This document shows positions 12,365-14,604 of a DNA stretch of 14,604 bases, one piece after another. The position numbers and the translations under genes are program-made. Origin of the DNA: CAZADH01 sp964483805 (GTDB lineage: Bacteria > Muiribacteriota > Ozemobacteria > Ozemobacterales > Ozemobacteraceae); NCBI GenBank assembly GCA_964483805.1, contig CAZADH010000144.1, forward strand, positions 1 through 14,604. The letters are read 5' to 3'. Position 1 is the stretch's first letter. Each line of letters opens with the position of its first letter. The notes under the pieces were generated by a model. It saw nothing but the letters and a program-made list of their open reading frames with translations. It was not told where the DNA came from and did no database searches.

Positions 12365-14602
12365 TCAGGGTTCGACCTTGCGGGCCACGGCGACCGCGTC
12401 CGGTTCCCGGCGCAACACCACCAGGGTGCGGTCGTCTTCGGCCGGTTGGTGGCGGGTGAGGGTGTCGATGGTCGAGAAGATCCGCTCGAAGCAGACCGAG
12501 ATGTCCTGGTTGGCAGTCTCCCGGCATGCTGTTGCGGCAATGCCGGCGAAGCGGTCAAACCCGATCGGCACATGGTTTGCATCGAAGCACTCGATCAGGC
12601 CATCGGAATAGAGAACGACGGCGATCACGTCAGTCAGATCGAGCGTGACCGTCGCCGGCACGAAGCGTTTCGCAACTCCGAGAGGTAGCGACTGCAACGG
12701 CACCAGTTGGTGGGTGCCGTCGCGGCGAACGACGAGCGGTGAGCACTGGCCAGCATTGGCCAGCGTCAACTGTCGTCCATCGGCCGAAACAAGCGCGAGA
12801 ATGGCCGTCATCATCTTGCTCTTGCGCACCATCTCGAGGAGCAGGCGGTTGGTCTCGACGAGAATCGACTCCGGCCGTTGATCGCCTCTGCCCGCCGTGT
12901 GCGCGACGGCCACTTTGGCCACCGCCGTCACCATCGACGCCGACAGACCATGCCCGGACACATCGGCCAGGATCACCCCCGAAGAACCGTCAGGGAGCGT
13001 GACATAATCGTAGTAGTCGCCTCCGACCGCCTCCATCATTTCGTTGCGCCCACTGATCGACCAGCCCTGGTGCCGGTTCTGGCGGTTCGGGAGAATTGCC
13101 TGCTGGACAATACGAGCCAGTTCCATTTCGGCCATGCGGTGCAATGCCTGGTTGAACGCCCCGGCGAGGACCGCCAGTTCATCGGCGCCCGTTACCTGCA
13201 ACCGGAAGTCGAAGCGTTTGTGGCGGATGGCCTCGATTCCCTTGGCAAGTCGCTGCACACGCGCGAGAAATCGCTGATGAAGCGGCACGCCGATGGCCAC
13301 CCCAAAGAGCACGAACAGGAGCATCAGTTGCCCCACGGTTCTTCGATTGGTGGTGAGAGCGGCGGCAACTGAGTCCGGCGCATGGTCTGGAACGATGGCG
13401 ACAAGGACGTAGTCGACGAGGTGCGAACAGCGCCGAGCCACGAGCAATGCCGGTCCTGACGCGGTTTCGATCGGTGCCTGATACTGCGATCGGCTGCCGC
13501 GAACCTCGCGGATGATCTCGGCGAACCGTCGATACGAAAACGGGTCGGGAAAACAGGTGGAATTGGGGGTGTGGGCGACGGCGTGAATCTCGGTTCCGGG
13601 GGCGAATCCCGGTGCCGATGCAATAAGGGGTGAGAGGTATTGCCGTTCCAGCGTGTAGTAGAAGTGCGAACCGTAATAGAGATAGTGATGCTCGCCATCG
13701 GAACTCGGCACGAAAGCGAAGAACATCTTGGTGGCCACCGCCATGCCGGCTGACATGAAGAAGCGTTCCAGGTTGAACGGGAGACGGTTGAGCGACAACT
13801 CGTGTTCGTCGGACGTCGATCCGACCAACAGGTCGCGTGCCGAAGTCTCTCCCGGCCGGTCGGTGTGGTTGCGCGCCGTTCCCGTACGTTGGCGGCGAGC
13901 GCGGTCTTCGTCGAAGATGCGCCGGGCGGGAAACAGCACGAGTTGCCGTGTCTGCTCGCTGCCGTCGTTGATCCAGGGGTTGTTGCCACCACCGGGTTCG
14001 AGTGCGGGCATCGGGCAGGGATGGGGCGCATTGATGGTGTCGCGAATCTCTTCGAACAACAATGTATTGCAGGGTTTGTAGGTCGCTTCATCGTCATCGG
14101 GCACGACTGCCCGCTCGATGTAGGCGCGCACGATGTCCCGCCGGACCGCGGGCGGTTGCGACCACTCGGTGCGGAACGACACGCGGTTGTTGAAGCTCCC
14201 TTGGGGCAAGAGGATCTCGGCCTGCGAGGACACGAGAAAGGCCAGGTCGCAGATCCACTCGCGCTCGAACCCGCGTGCACTCTCGACGACCGCGCTCGCG
14301 TTGGCCGGCCGGCCGTCGATGTCGCTCAAGGCTCGCCGGTAGTGGACGGCCCGATTCTGGCAGAACCGCACGAAGCCCGTATCGATCTCGGCCAGTCTTT
14401 GCTGGACCAGTTCCCCACGGCGGGCCGCGAACTGACTGCGTTCCTCGTGCCAGAACATCAAACCAAAATACAACGTCAATAACATCGGGATTCCCAGCAC
14501 CAACAGTAGGAACACGGCGAGGCGAGCCAGGAGCGGAAAACGAATTGCCTGCATGCCGGTGACGAATCGCCATAGCACGGCGAGATACCAGAAACTCGTC
14601 AT
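12365..14602 (-). CDS. Membrane sensor with HAMP and SpoIIE/PP2C serine phosphatase domains
   Basis: This 745-aa protein has a membrane helix at about 22-46, a large extracytoplasmic sensor region (about 50-420, not assignable to a named family), and a second helix at about 424-440. A HAMP linker (about 441-492) and a SpoIIE-type PP2C domain (about 510-732) follow. The metal-binding and catalytic blocks are complete: GGDYYDY (527-533), DVSGHG (547-552), NAGQCSP (616-622), YSDGLIE (665-671) and EDDRT (722-726). Such enzymes dephosphorylate anti-sigma antagonists in partner-switching systems. No STAS antagonist or serine kinase is encoded here, so its target is unknown. The gene lies upstream of the ECF sigma gene on the same strand. 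The ATG at 14602 is 2 bases from the window edge; an alternative ATG at 14554 also precedes the first helix, and the gene could extend further. Confidence 0.92.
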   Translation of the reverse strand: MTSFWYLAVLWRFVTGMQAIRFPLLARLAVFLLLVLGIPMLLTLYFGLMFWHEERSQFAARRGELVQQRLAEIDTGFVRFCQNRAVHYRRALSDIDGRPANASAVVESARGFEREWICDLAFLVSSQAEILLPQGSFNNRVSFRTEWSQPPAVRRDIVRAYIERAVVPDDDEATYKPCNTLLFEEIRDTINAPHPCPMPALEPGGGNNPWINDGSEQTRQLVLFPARRIFDEDRARRQRTGTARNHTDRPGETSARDLLVGSTSDEHELSLNRLPFNLERFFMSAGMAVATKMFFAFVPSSDGEHHYLYYGSHFYYTLERQYLSPLIASAPGFAPGTEIHAVAHTPNSTCFPDPFSYRRFAEIIREVRGSRSQYQAPIETASGPALLVARRCSHLVDYVLVAIVPDHAPDSVAAALTTNRRTVGQLMLLFVLFGVAIGVPLHQRFLARVQRLAKGIEAIRHKRFDFRLQVTGADELAVLAGAFNQALHRMAEMELARIVQQAILPNRQNRHQGWSISGRNEMMEAVGGDYYDYVTLPDGSSGVILADVSGHGLSASMVTAVAKVAVAHTAGRGDQRPESILVETNRLLLEMVRKSKMMTAILALVSADGRQLTLANAGQCSPLVVRRDGTHQLVPLQSLPLGVAKRFVPATVTLDLTDVIAVVLYSDGLIECFDANHVPIGFDRFAGIAATACRETANQDISVCFERIFSTIDTLTRHQPAEDDRTLVVLRREPDAVAVARKVEP

Positions 14603-14604
14603 AG

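Noticed and set aside
1..14604. CRISPR array, tRNA/rRNA genes or insertion sequence
   Set aside because: I found no spaced direct repeats, no tRNA-like cloverleaf, and no transposase or terminal inverted repeats on reading both strands.

Overview
This is a GC-rich bacterial window with no RNA genes, CRISPR arrays or insertion sequences that I could detect. It holds ten complete or apparently complete genes plus one gene cut by the left edge. Lineage cannot be fixed from sequence alone. A SpoIIE-type phosphatase, an ECF sigma factor, membrane FHA and zinc-ribbon proteins and a pilin-like secreted protein suggest a free-living, signalling-rich bacterium outside the well-studied proteobacteria. 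That placement is inference.

Left block (1-5386, minus strand). A compact, partly overlapping operon reads from right to left: a 92-aa ubiquitin-like (YukD/EsaB-like) protein, an E1-like ThiF-fold adenylating enzyme, a membrane-anchored JAMM/MPN isopeptidase, a six-helix membrane protein with a C-terminal FHA domain, and a zinc-ribbon membrane protein. After 229 bases comes a second gene whose N-terminal zinc ribbon closely matches the previous one. Ubiquitin-like protein, E1 and JAMM protease together are the core of a bacterial ubiquitin-like modification system. No E2 or E3 is visible, the ubiquitin-like protein does not end in Gly-Gly, and the protease is tied to the membrane. This is the most unusual part of the window.

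Middle block (5387-9776, plus strand). A 326-base divergent regulatory region separates the ubiquitin-like operon from a three-gene plus-strand operon. It carries a good promoter on each strand, two palindromes that overlap promoter elements, a 10-base C tract and two leader hairpins next to the ribosome binding site. The operon encodes a PLP-dependent Orn/Lys/Arg-type decarboxylase with an N-terminal pseudo-receiver domain, an NhaC-type antiporter and a small methyltransferase-like protein. Decarboxylase plus antiporter suggests pH homeostasis or amino-acid/amine exchange. A strong hairpin at 9746-9776 lies between the converging genes.

Right block (9835-14602, minus strand). A secreted 442-aa protein with a pilin-like C-terminal half stands alone behind its own upstream region. 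Further right is a signalling cluster, transcribed right to left: a transmembrane sensor with HAMP and SpoIIE/PP2C phosphatase domains, an ECF-type sigma factor, and a small single-span membrane protein that overlaps the sigma gene by 4 bases and is probably its anti-sigma partner.
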